Shown: piece after piece, positions 23,987 to 30,260 of the stretch
Layout: every line of letters begins with the position of its first letter
Position numbering within the stretch: the stretch's first letter is position 1
Assembly: GCF_900182565.1 (NCBI RefSeq)
Contig: NZ_FXTI01000004.1
Coordinates: forward strand, 1-64,000
Length of the DNA stretch: 64,000 nucleotides
Direction of reading: 5' to 3'
Source: Melghirimyces algeriensis
GTDB lineage: Bacteria; Bacillota; Bacilli; Thermoactinomycetales; DSM-45169
The notes under the pieces: generated by a model
What the model was told of the DNA's origin: nothing
Databases searched by the model: none
The model's input: the letters and a program-made list of their open reading frames with translations, nothing else
Position numbers and translations under genes: made by a program

Positions 23987-24015
23987 GTGACAAAAATTGT
24001 CGAATACGATAAAAT
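23987..24015 (+). promoter_or_regulatory. sigma-A promoter of the TPR gene
   Basis: GTGACA (23987-23992), 17 bases, TAAAAT (24010-24015). Confidence 0.6.
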
Positions 24016-24092
24016 CAAAGCGTTACTACAGGACACCGGGAAGGTGTGGACGGAGGATCAGTGTCTTAAAACCGGGTGAAGGGGGAGAACAG

Positions 24093-24797
24093 ATGACTGC
24101 TGGAGGCTCGGTGGCAAAAACGGAAACGATACATACAGATAACAACCAGCTGTTGGATGAAAAAGGTGGGGAAAGATCGGAGGTCCAGCGTTATTATGAA
24201 ATTGCCCGTATGAAGGTAAGAAAGAAACGGTTTTCTGAAGCACTGGATGCCTTGGATGAGGTGCTAAAGGCGAATCCTTTTCATATAGAGGCTCTTTTGC
24301 TTCGTGCGATTTCTTTGGAAGATATCGGTCACTTGGAAGATTCCAAGAATCTGTTTGAGAAGATCATTTTAAATTTTCCGGATTGCAGTTCAGCTTACCG
24401 GGAGTTTGGGAGATTTCTTCTTTTTTCTGAAAACTCTCCAGCTACAGCAGAAACACAGCTTTTGAGAGGTCTGACAAAGAATCCGCAGGATGCTTTTGCC
24501 CATGCACTGCTGGCTGAAGTTTATGTACGGACAGGACGCCACCGACAAGCTTTGCTCCATTTGGAGATTGCTTCACGGTTTAGAACAGAGGAAATTCGCT
24601 ACTTTGAAGTGTGTGCCAAAGTGTTGGCCCGTTTGGAAAAATCGATGGAAAAAACAAAGGACTTGCAACAAACGCTTTTTTCCCATGCCGGAAATCGTGC
24701 TGAGAGAGCCTTTTTCCGGAGAGCTATACGCGCGGAACGAAAGGGGAAAAAGGAACGCCCTGCGATAAAACGTTATTTTCGCAAAGTTTGGTTTTAA
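24093..24797 (+). CDS. tetratricopeptide-repeat protein
   Basis: Cytosolic protein of 234 residues with three to four TPR-like helical pairs between residues 35 and 170: AKVRKKRFSEALDALDEVLKANP-type, HIEALLLRAISLEDIGHLEDS, and AFAHALLAEVYVRTGRHRQALLHLE. The C-terminus is strongly basic (RAERKGKKERPAIKRYFRK), which may bind RNA or membranes. No enzyme domain is present; TPRs mediate protein contacts. ATG 24093 follows AAGGGGGAG; the open frame starts 96 bases earlier, but that part overlaps the -10 promoter region and is unlikely to be translated. Confidence 0.8.
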   Translation: MTAGGSVAKTETIHTDNNQLLDEKGGERSEVQRYYEIARMKVRKKRFSEALDALDEVLKANPFHIEALLLRAISLEDIGHLEDSKNLFEKIILNFPDCSSAYREFGRFLLFSENSPATAETQLLRGLTKNPQDAFAHALLAEVYVRTGRHRQALLHLEIASRFRTEEIRYFEVCAKVLARLEKSMEKTKDLQQTLFSHAGNRAERAFFRRAIRAERKGKKERPAIKRYFRKVWF

Positions 24798-24840
24798 CTG
24801 TTTTGTTGGGAGAAGAAGTCAAAAAATATTCAAACAAGTA

Positions 24841-24869
24841 TCGACATATTTCGTATGCTATGTTATACT
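24841..24869 (+). promoter_or_regulatory. sigma-A promoter of a non-coding transcript
   Basis: TCGACA (24841-24846), 17 bases, TATACT (24864-24869). Confidence 0.65.
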
Positions 24870-24875
24870 TGGACC

Positions 24876-25045
24876 AGCGAGGTTGACCTCCTTGCTTCCA
24901 GGCTTGGACGGAGCCATCGTGGAACGATTTTGAAAACGAAAAGCCCTCGCTGTGCGGGAGCACGTCACGCTACCACGCTTCTTAACTCCTTAATCTTGAC
25001 CCTCTTTCATGTGGCCAGGTGGATAGACCCTGGTCTTTTTCTTTT
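24876..25045 (+). ncRNA. probable structured RNA of about 165 bases with terminator
   Basis: A good promoter upstream and a terminator at the end (GGCCAGG, loop, CCTGGTC, T-rich run, 25013-25045) delimit a transcript without an ORF. Inside, CAGCGAGG pairs perfectly with CCTCGCTG about 60 bases later; GGCT-tggacgg-AGCC and GTGC-GGGA-GCAC form further hairpins. It does not match the T-box, SAM, TPP, FMN, lysine, purine, cobalamin, SRP or 6S patterns I know. It may be a riboswitch or leader for the VOC gene that followed (now broken), or an independent small RNA. Confidence 0.5.
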
Positions 25046-25076
25046 GAATAAAATGAATTCAATGAAGGAGGAAAAC

Positions 25077-25275
25077 ATGAGGATCGAACGCTTGGATCGT
25101 TTTGTCTTAACAGTAAAGAACATAGAAGAAACTATTCGTTTTTAATATACTTTCACTCCCATAGCTGAGGTTCAACAACAGATAGCATTCCATGGAATAA
25201 ATATTGAAGAGTGCCCAGTAATCGATTCACATCCGTGACCCGGATAGCAATTAAATAGAGATTGCCAACCCATTG
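25077..25275 (+). pseudogene. VOC (glyoxalase-like) family pseudogene
   Basis: A good ribosome site (AAGGAGG) and ATG 25077 open RIERLDRFVLTVKNIEETIRF, the N-terminus of a VOC-family protein, but a stop follows after 22 codons. Further on, EVQQQIAFHGINIEECPVI (same frame, about 25167-25225) and RDPDSN, stop, IEIANP (another frame, 25234-25272) match the family's C-terminal half, with TAA where leucine is expected. The central part is deleted and several lesions are present. Confidence 0.8.
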
Positions 25276-25325
25276 ACGGATTGAATGGGTGGCGTTAATC
25301 TGTAACGGGAAAGGAGAGATTCGGT

Positions 25326-25733
25326 TTGAATTGGGATGGAAAGTCCTTTCATCCGCTCTATGTCCAATTTTTTCAATGTTATCATCATGAAAAGTATTGG
25401 GAAGCTCACGAAGTATTGGAGGAGTTGTGGCAAACACAACGTGACAATGATTTTTACCATGGATTGATTCAAGTTGCAGCCATTATGCACCAGTTGAAAC
25501 GGGGGAAAATCAGGGGTGCCCGCAAGCTGAGCACAAGTGCCATCCGCTATCTCACTCCCTTTTCTCCATGGAAGGATGAAGTAAATGTGGCAGAGGTATT
25601 GGACTGGTTGAACCGTTGTCTTGAAGTGTTGCCGAAAAATGTCGGAATAATGGACCCGGATGAGGTGCAGGCTTTGGGTTTGGGAATCTGCGAACTTCCG
25701 GTTTTGAGTGTGACGGATACATCTCATGTATAA
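25326..25733 (+). CDS. DUF309 domain protein
   Basis: Helical protein of 135 residues of the DUF309 family (structurally related to TPR-like bundles, function unknown). The hallmark is HHEKYWEAHEVLEELW followed by YHGLIQVAAIMHQLKRGKIRGA and then L-R-Y-L. TTG 25326 is used with AAAGGAGA eight bases upstream. The C-terminal end (IMDPDEVQALGLGI) is not part of the domain. Family members are often near riboflavin or sporulation genes; no such partner is adjacent here. It is followed by a terminator at about 25.83 kb. Confidence 0.85.
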   Translation: MNWDGKSFHPLYVQFFQCYHHEKYWEAHEVLEELWQTQRDNDFYHGLIQVAAIMHQLKRGKIRGARKLSTSAIRYLTPFSPWKDEVNVAEVLDWLNRCLEVLPKNVGIMDPDEVQALGLGICELPVLSVTDTSHV

Positions 25734-25814
25734 ATGTGTGAGCTGGACCCATCGATAAGAGAGATCCATCATGTCTTTGCAGAAAGAAAAATACACTCCT
25801 TAGAACACGAACAT

Positions 25815-25855
25815 CAGAAAACGGGCAGGAATATCCTTGTCCGTTTTTTTGTTTT
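25815..25855 (+). terminator. DUF309 gene terminator
   Basis: AAACGG-CA-GA pairs imperfectly with the following TCC-TG-CCGT stem, then TTTTTTTGTTTTTT. Confidence 0.65.
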
Positions 25856-25943
25856 TTGATGGAAAAATCAAAATAATTTCTAAAAACATATTTACCTATT
25901 CAAAGGAATGGGTATGATCAAATGAAGAAAGGAGGCGAGAGAA

Positions 25944-26054
25944 GTGGAATTTTGAATCAAGGGTGTTGTCGGGGTACTAACCATCATCGAAAAAATGGAG
26001 CCAAAAAAGAAAAAGACTCACCGCAAACGCCGTCGGAAGCGTAAAAATCAGTGA
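25944..26054 (+). pseudogene. 36-codon basic micro-ORF interrupted by an in-frame TGA
   Basis: A strong ribosome site (AAGGAGG at 25929-25935) precedes GTG 25944. The frame reads M-E-F, then TGA at 25953-25955, then IKGVVGVLTIIEKMEPKKKK and a very basic tail to TGA 26052. After the stop there is no new ribosome site for the internal ATG 25995 (19 residues). As it stands, translation would end after three codons. It could be a decayed small gene (hydrophobic helix plus basic tail) or a recoding event; TGA is used as an ordinary stop elsewhere in the window. Confidence 0.4.
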
Positions 26055-26262
26055 GTCGCGGAGGGGAATACCATCCTGATAATACCTATACCAAAGTTTT
26101 ACTTCAAATTTCCATGGATCGAATGAAAGCGGCATTCTGAATGTCTTTCATAATGTATCAGGCCGTTTGTGACTGGCCGTTTGGTAATCTCTTGCAAACC
26201 GTTGCGGATAGTATTGATTGCCGCAGTACTACTTTGTCAAAGACAGAAAGTGAGGTTTTACA

Positions 26263-26508
26263 ATGTACCACTTTGAAACAAAAAAAGACCTGGTCCGCTA
26301 TATACAGGACCAAGTTCTTACGACAGCTGAGGTTATGGAGATTTTGGGTGTCACTAGGCAAAATATCACCCGCCTAGTTAAGAAGGGTGATCTTAAACCG
26401 ATCAAGGAAGGTTCCGTGAAACTGTACCTTCGTGAAGAGGTGGAGGAATTGAAAACACGGCTTGAGAAGCTGCGGGAGCAATTCCGCCCATACGATCATA
26501 ATAAATGA
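26263..26508 (+). CDS. small helix-turn-helix DNA-binding protein
   Basis: An 81-residue protein with an excisionase/MerR-type helix-turn-helix: LTTAEVMEILGVTRQNITRLVKKGDLKPIKEG, then a wing-like strand (SVKLYLREEV) and a charged helix (EELKTRLEKLREQF). This is the HTH_17 architecture used by small DNA-binding proteins and phage-type excisionases. No recombinase is nearby, so a chromosomal regulator is more likely. ATG 26263 has GAGG about nine bases upstream. Neighbouring genes are sporulation-related, but a link is not shown. Confidence 0.82.
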   Translation: MYHFETKKDLVRYIQDQVLTTAEVMEILGVTRQNITRLVKKGDLKPIKEGSVKLYLREEVEELKTRLEKLREQFRPYDHNK

Positions 26509-26742
26509 AGAAGACGACCCGACAATGGGCGGGGGACATGCTGGCCAACCTTACCCCTTTGGATGACGGGTTTTCTCGCTCGCAATGATATAAAATTCTT
26601 CCATTTTTGCTGTGGTTAGCTTTAAACGTTGCAAATTCCGAAAACTCAAAGGATTTGGTTACATCGTCTCCGCTTCCATGGAACGGGACGTAAGCCCGAT
26701 ACATAAGATATACCGATAGAATGAAACGTAGGAGGGTTATAT

Positions 26743-27324
26743 ATGAGAGGACGTTGCTGGACGCCCGAAGAAGATCGCTTGCTGGCTGAAACCGTTCTTC
26801 GATCCGTCCGGGAGGGAGGTAATCAACTAAACGCCTTTGAAGAAGTGGCTGAAAAAATTGAGAGGACTCCAGGAGCCTGTGGATTTCGCTGGAATGCAGT
26901 TCTTCGGCACAAGGAAGCAGAGGCATTTCGTCAAGCCAAACGAGAACGGGTCTCCAAGAAAATCAGAAAGAAAAAGGATTCGTTATACTCGTTGAAAGAT
27001 ATTATTCAACAATTAAAACGGTTTGACAGGGAATACCGGGCCACAAAAGAACGGCTGTTGGAGTTGGAACAGAAGTTGCTTGAAAAGGAGAACCAACTGA
27101 AAGAAGCAGAGGCAGAGCATAACCGTTTAACAGAGGAATGGAATGCATTTGACAATTTCCAGAATGAAGTGAAGGACCGCTATACCAGTCTACTCCGGTT
27201 GTTTCAGACTGCACACAACCTGGAGAGAATGGAACCCCACGTTGAAAAAGCATCATCAACATTGGGTTCTGAATATGAATCTGACGGGTCACAAGCGGAA
27301 TCGAACCCGGAAGCGGAATCATAA
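26743..27324 (+). CDS. RsfA-like Myb/SANT transcriptional regulator
   Basis: Protein of 193 residues with an N-terminal SANT/Myb-like domain (RCWTPEEDRLLAETVL, then TPGACGFRWNAVLR) and a long central coiled coil (about residues 90-140). This is the structure of RsfA/YlbO, the regulator of sigma-F-dependent genes in the forespore. The tail is acidic and low in complexity. ATG 26743 follows AGGAGG at a good distance. A second, shorter member of the same family follows 42 bases later in the same direction, so they probably form an operon. Confidence 0.88.
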   Translation: MRGRCWTPEEDRLLAETVLRSVREGGNQLNAFEEVAEKIERTPGACGFRWNAVLRHKEAEAFRQAKRERVSKKIRKKKDSLYSLKDIIQQLKRFDREYRATKERLLELEQKLLEKENQLKEAEAEHNRLTEEWNAFDNFQNEVKDRYTSLLRLFQTAHNLERMEPHVEKASSTLGSEYESDGSQAESNPEAES

Positions 27325-27366
27325 GATGGACATATAGGACGGCGCAAAAAGAAAGAGGTGCATGTG

Positions 27367-27759
27367 TTGTCCCGTCCATGGAGAATGGAAGAAGATGAAT
27401 TGTTGGTGAAATGGGTGGATCGATTCCGGAAAATGGGGATGAGCCGTTCTGAGACTTTTGAGTATATCGCGGAGCAGTTAAACCGTAGTGCAAAAGCTTG
27501 CAATGAGAGATGGAACATTCTTCGCCGTTCAACCCATCATTACAGTGGTAAAAAAAATGATTCCTCTCAGAAAAGTAGATGGAAATATATGGAGGAAAAG
27601 CTGGAAGCCAATTCTCAGGAAATAAGACAATTAATACAGGAAAATCGGAGAATGCGGGAGGAAATGCGCTTTTTTGAAAAAATGCTACTGGAAGAATATC
27701 AGCTTCTTATTCGCCTGTTAGAGCAAAAACAACCCAAAGGCCGGATTCATCGGTTGTGA
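27367..27759 (+). CDS. second RsfA-like Myb/SANT regulator
   Basis: Protein of about 130 residues with the same plan as its neighbour: Myb-like domain (RPWRMEEDELLVKWVDRF, SAKACNERWNILRR), then a coiled coil (MEEKLEANSQEIRQLIQENRRM). It is shorter and lacks the acidic tail. GAGGTG is best placed for TTG 27367; GTGs at 27358 and 27364 are alternatives. Tandem RsfA-type genes suggest layered control of forespore expression, or heterodimers through the coiled coils; this is inference. Confidence 0.84.
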   Translation: MSRPWRMEEDELLVKWVDRFRKMGMSRSETFEYIAEQLNRSAKACNERWNILRRSTHHYSGKKNDSSQKSRWKYMEEKLEANSQEIRQLIQENRRMREEMRFFEKMLLEEYQLLIRLLEQKQPKGRIHRL

Positions 27760-27849
27760 TATGAACCATAGGATTCTTCACATTTAATAATGAATGGCGA
27801 TTGAAAATAGGGTATCATTTTGGTAAAGGCGAAGAAGGAGTGGAATAAG

Positions 27850-28197
27850 ATGGCACAATGGAAAGAGATTACAACATTGGAGGAATGGGATCAAGCTCTT
27901 CTACGGTCGAAAGATGAACCGGTACTGATTATCAAACACAGCACGCGGTGTCCTGTTAGTGCGGATGCTTGGAAGGAATATCAGGAGTTTGTCCAAGAGA
28001 ATGCCCCGAAAAGTGCTTCGTATATGATGGTGAAGGTGATTGAATCACGGGATGTTTCCAACAAGATCGCCGAGGATTTGGATATTCAGCACAAATCGCC
28101 TCAAGCGATTTTAATCAAAGATGGAAGAGCAGTGTGGAACGATTCTCATTGGCATATTACAAAATCGAGTCTTTCTGAAGCAGTAAAAGCAGTCTGA
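27850..28197 (+). CDS. ytxJ: bacillithiol system redox-active protein YtxJ
   Basis: Monothiol bacilliredoxin of 115 residues with a thioredoxin-like fold. The single active cysteine is in IKHSTRCPVSADAW, and a cis-proline region follows (HKSPQAILIKDG). YtxJ proteins are thought to remove bacillithiol from mixed disulfides. ATG 27850 has AAGGAG about nine bases upstream; the open frame extends ten codons more. In B. subtilis ytxJ follows ytxG and ytxH; here those two genes are 11.6 kb away, so the unit has been split. It ends in a clear terminator. Confidence 0.93.
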   Translation: MAQWKEITTLEEWDQALLRSKDEPVLIIKHSTRCPVSADAWKEYQEFVQENAPKSASYMMVKVIESRDVSNKIAEDLDIQHKSPQAILIKDGRAVWNDSHWHITKSSLSEAVKAV

Positions 28198-28206
28198 ACG
28201 ATTGAT

Positions 28207-28231
28207 GCAACCCATTCAGGGTTGCTTTTTT
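28207..28231 (+). terminator. ytxJ terminator
   Basis: GCAACCC, loop ATTCA, GGGTTGC, TTTTTT. Confidence 0.9.
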
Positions 28232-28286
28232 GTACGGGCCTCTTCTAAAAATACCCCCGGAAATTTCCGGGGGACTCCATTTGGGA

Positions 28287-28400
28287 TTAATAGTAACCCC
28301 AGATACCGACAAGGGCGAAAATGGTAGCGATGACAAGTAGGAACAGTAACAGACGGCGCAGTCCAAAACCGTATCCATAACCACCATAACCGTAACCCAT
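28287..28400 (-). CDS. YjcZ-like sporulation peptide, copy 1
   Basis: A 37-residue ORF: MGYGYGGYGYGFGLRRLLLF and then a hydrophobic helix ending GIWGYY. Gly/Tyr-rich N-terminus, RR, then one membrane helix (LLVIATIFALVG) is the YjcZ family pattern of short sporulation proteins. AAAGGAGG is ideally placed before ATG 28400. It is the last of five related minus-strand ORFs. Confidence 0.85.
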   Translation of the reverse strand: MGYGYGGYGYGFGLRRLLLFLLVIATIFALVGIWGYY

Positions 28401-28433
28401 TGATTTCACCTCCTTTCAAGAGGTATAAATGAG

Positions 28434-28538
28434 TTAATGACTCCAGCAGATGCCGACAGGAATGAAAATGGTGGCGATGACGAGCAGGAATAGTAGCAAG
28501 TGACACAATCGAAAACTGTATCCATACCCATAAAGCAA
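28434..28538 (-). pseudogene. YjcZ-like peptide, copy 2 (degenerate)
   Basis: A 34-codon frame with YGYGYSFRLCHLLLFLLVIA and TIFIPVGICWSH clearly matches the neighbouring copies, but the only start is TTG 28538 and no ribosome site precedes it. The conserved RR is C-H and the C-terminal WGYY is lost. It is probably a decaying copy. Confidence 0.65.
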
Positions 28539-28547
28539 ATTTTCAGA

Positions 28548-28652
28548 TCAATAGTACCCCCAAACCCCGATTAGCCCAAAGATGGTGGCGATCACCAAAA
28601 GGAAGAGAAGTAGACGACGCAGTCCAAAACCGTAAAATCGATATCCGGACAT
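28548..28652 (-). CDS. YjcZ-like sporulation peptide, copy 3
   Basis: 34 residues: SGYRFYGFGLRRLLLFLL, VIATIFGLIGVWGYY. ATG 28652 is preceded by AAGGGGG about eight bases upstream. Same layout as copy 1, with a shorter Gly/Tyr-rich head. Probably a single-pass membrane peptide made during sporulation. Confidence 0.82.
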   Translation of the reverse strand: MSGYRFYGFGLRRLLLFLLVIATIFGLIGVWGYY

Positions 28653-28709
28653 GATTCATTCCCCCTTGTCTATATGTTTTATAAAAGCGAATTCTGTTGA
28701 TAGGAGCGA

Positions 28710-28805
28710 TTAGCATAATCCGCCGATCAGAGCAAAAATCGTAGCAATCACCAACAAAAATAAAAGTAACCGACCCAATCCGACGCCGTAGCGTTTACCT
28801 GACAT
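28710..28805 (-). CDS. YjcZ-like sporulation peptide, copy 4
   Basis: 31 residues: SGKRYGVGLGRLLLFLLVI, then ATIFALIGGLC. ATG 28805 follows AAGGAGGG. It lacks the WGYY end and keeps one arginine of the RR motif. Shares the LLLFLLVIATIF core with the other copies. Confidence 0.8.
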   Translation of the reverse strand: MSGKRYGVGLGRLLLFLLVIATIFALIGGLC

Positions 28806-28906
28806 AAATCTGTTCCCTCCTTATAACTTTTGCTACAACCTATGTGCCCTTTGGGGGATGTGTAAAGGCGGATATCATGAAAGGTTGAATTTATTTGGGG
28901 AGGAAT

Positions 28907-29026
28907 CTAGAGTGCACCGACAAACCAAAATATTGTTGGGATGATCAGAAGAAAGAGTAGCAATCGTTGCAGCATTCCCATCCCATCATTGCTATAAGAA
29001 CGGTAAGGGCGGTAATACCCGTACAA
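28907..29026 (-). CDS. YjcZ-like sporulation peptide, copy 5 (most diverged)
   Basis: 39 residues: YGYYRPYRSYSNDGMGMLQR, then LLLFLLIIPTIFWFVGAL. TTG 29026 follows AAAGGAGG with good spacing. The Tyr-rich head and the LLLFLL-TIF helix connect it with the other four. It is the first of the array in transcription order and divergent from the gene at 29226. Confidence 0.72.
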   Translation of the reverse strand: MYGYYRPYRSYSNDGMGMLQRLLLFLLIIPTIFWFVGAL

Positions 29027-29225
29027 AATAACTTCCTCCTTTCTTAGAGGGGAACAATTAGAAACCCTTTGGTACAAAGTATTCAGTGGAAATGGGGTTT
29101 GTTTCAAAGATAGGCGTTTTACACAGTGGGTCTGCCCAAAAAAAAGAGAAATTGGACGAAAGCCTGTGTCATCCCTTCTCTTCTGACATATAGTGAAGAG
29201 ACCAAGATCTAACGGAGGGATTGAT

Positions 29226-29513
29226 ATGGCGGGCAAAGGCCCTTCTACGAAAGAAATCACCCAATTAATCAACAATGTAATGGGTCACAATGTTTTGACG
29301 GAACAGCAGTTAAACCAGATCATGAAGGGGGCCAAAAGGGCTCATGAACGAGGCGGAATGCCAGCAGTCTTGGATTACCTGATGAAAGTGACCCAAGCCG
29401 ATGTGGAAAAAAAGGAAGTGGAACAATTCGCGGATACAATACAGCAAAATCCCAAAATGGGCATGGATATACTGTATGGGAAGAAAAAAGCCCCTGGAAA
29501 ACGAAAGAAATAA
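29226..29513 (+). CDS. small hypothetical protein (95 aa)
   Basis: Charged helical protein of 95 residues (STKEITQLINNVMGHNVLTE, QLNQIMKGAKRAHERGG, ADVEKKEVEQFADTIQQ) with a basic C-terminus (KKKAPGKRKK). I do not recognise it; size, basic end and location next to YjcZ genes recall small spore-associated proteins. ATG 29226 has GGAGGG six bases upstream; the earlier ATG at 29193 has none. A strong terminator follows, so it is a single-gene unit. Confidence 0.68.
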   Translation: MAGKGPSTKEITQLINNVMGHNVLTEQQLNQIMKGAKRAHERGGMPAVLDYLMKVTQADVEKKEVEQFADTIQQNPKMGMDILYGKKKAPGKRKK

Positions 29514-29525
29514 TTTTACAAAGAA

Positions 29526-29566
29526 GGACTTCACTCCTCTGAGAGGTGAAGTCCATTTTATTTTTT
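29526..29566 (+). terminator. strong terminator
   Basis: GGACTTCAC-CCTC pairs with GAGG-GTGAAGTCC type stem; ATTTTATTTTTT follows. Confidence 0.88.
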
Positions 29567-29687
29567 AAGGTCAGCATGTATGTGCTTCGCGCCTATATCA
29601 TGTTTTATTACATAAAGTGAATAAGAATGTGGAGACTGATAATTGAAAACGAAATGCACATACTATATGGACGAAGGAGGAGTCGAA

Positions 29688-29915
29688 ATGGAGCAGCTGA
29701 CACAGAATGAGTTCATCAATTTAAATGAATTAATTCATACAGAAGCATTGGCGATCCGTAAATGTGGATGGTATGAAAGGCAATGTGAAAGTGAGGGGAT
29801 GAAGCGGTGGTTTCAGGAAGCGGCAGAAATCCATCGGAGTCACCTTCAAGGGCTGATGGAACAACTTCGACATCACAGTGGCCGAAAGAAAAACGATTCA
29901 AAGATCAAACATTAA
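29688..29915 (+). CDS. small coat-like/ferritin-like helical protein (75 aa)
   Basis: A 75-residue helical protein: NEFINLNELIHTEALAIRKC, then YERQCESEGMKRWFQEAAEI and HRSHLQGLMEQLRHHSG. The pattern (E, H and a pair of helices before a C-terminal HxxH region) resembles the half ferritin-like bundles found before CotF-type coat genes. ATG 29688 follows AAGGAGGAG. The next gene is CotF-like and starts 24 bases later, so the pair looks like an operon. Assignment to the coat is by context. Confidence 0.7.
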   Translation: MEQLTQNEFINLNELIHTEALAIRKCGWYERQCESEGMKRWFQEAAEIHRSHLQGLMEQLRHHSGRKKNDSKIKH

Positions 29916-29939
29916 AGATTGGAGGGGAGTTATTTTATC

Positions 29940-30236
29940 ATGGAACTGTTGGAAAGAGAAATGGCACGGGATATGTTAATGACAGAGAGACAGTTGGCTC
30001 AATGTTTTTTACAAACAGAAATGGGTTGTTCCAACCAAGACCTCCGAGAAGGTTTGCATCCAATGCAGATGGAAACCAAAGAACTGCATCATCGGTTGTC
30101 TAATACGATGCAACAGAAAGGATGGCTTCAGACATCGGTTGCGGGACAGCAGGAAATTGAAAGTCTGATCCTTCATTGGGAGCAACAGGCGTTGAAACAG
30201 CCGACGTTGGGTGAAGGGAAACAGAAACAACATTAA
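29940..30236 (+). CDS. CotF-like spore coat protein
   Basis: 98-residue helical protein with the CotF pattern: REMARDMLMTERQLAQCFLQ, TEMGCSNQDLREGLHPM, and KELHHRLSNTMQQKGWLQTS. The terminal helix with MQQKGW corresponds to the family's MVQKGYY-type motif. CotF-family proteins are components of the spore coat and adopt a ferritin-like four-helix bundle. ATG 29940 has GGAGGGGAG about ten bases upstream. It may be cotranscribed with the preceding gene and possibly the following FMN enzyme, 24 bases on. Confidence 0.78.
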   Translation: MELLEREMARDMLMTERQLAQCFLQTEMGCSNQDLREGLHPMQMETKELHHRLSNTMQQKGWLQTSVAGQQEIESLILHWEQQALKQPTLGEGKQKQH

Positions 30237-30260
30237 AAAAGATGGAAAGGGGCGGGGCTC

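Noticed and set aside
25953..25955. Selenocysteine or tryptophan at the in-frame TGA of the micro-ORF
   Set aside because: No SECIS-like hairpin was seen right after the TGA and TGA is used as stop elsewhere. Kept only as a low-confidence observation.
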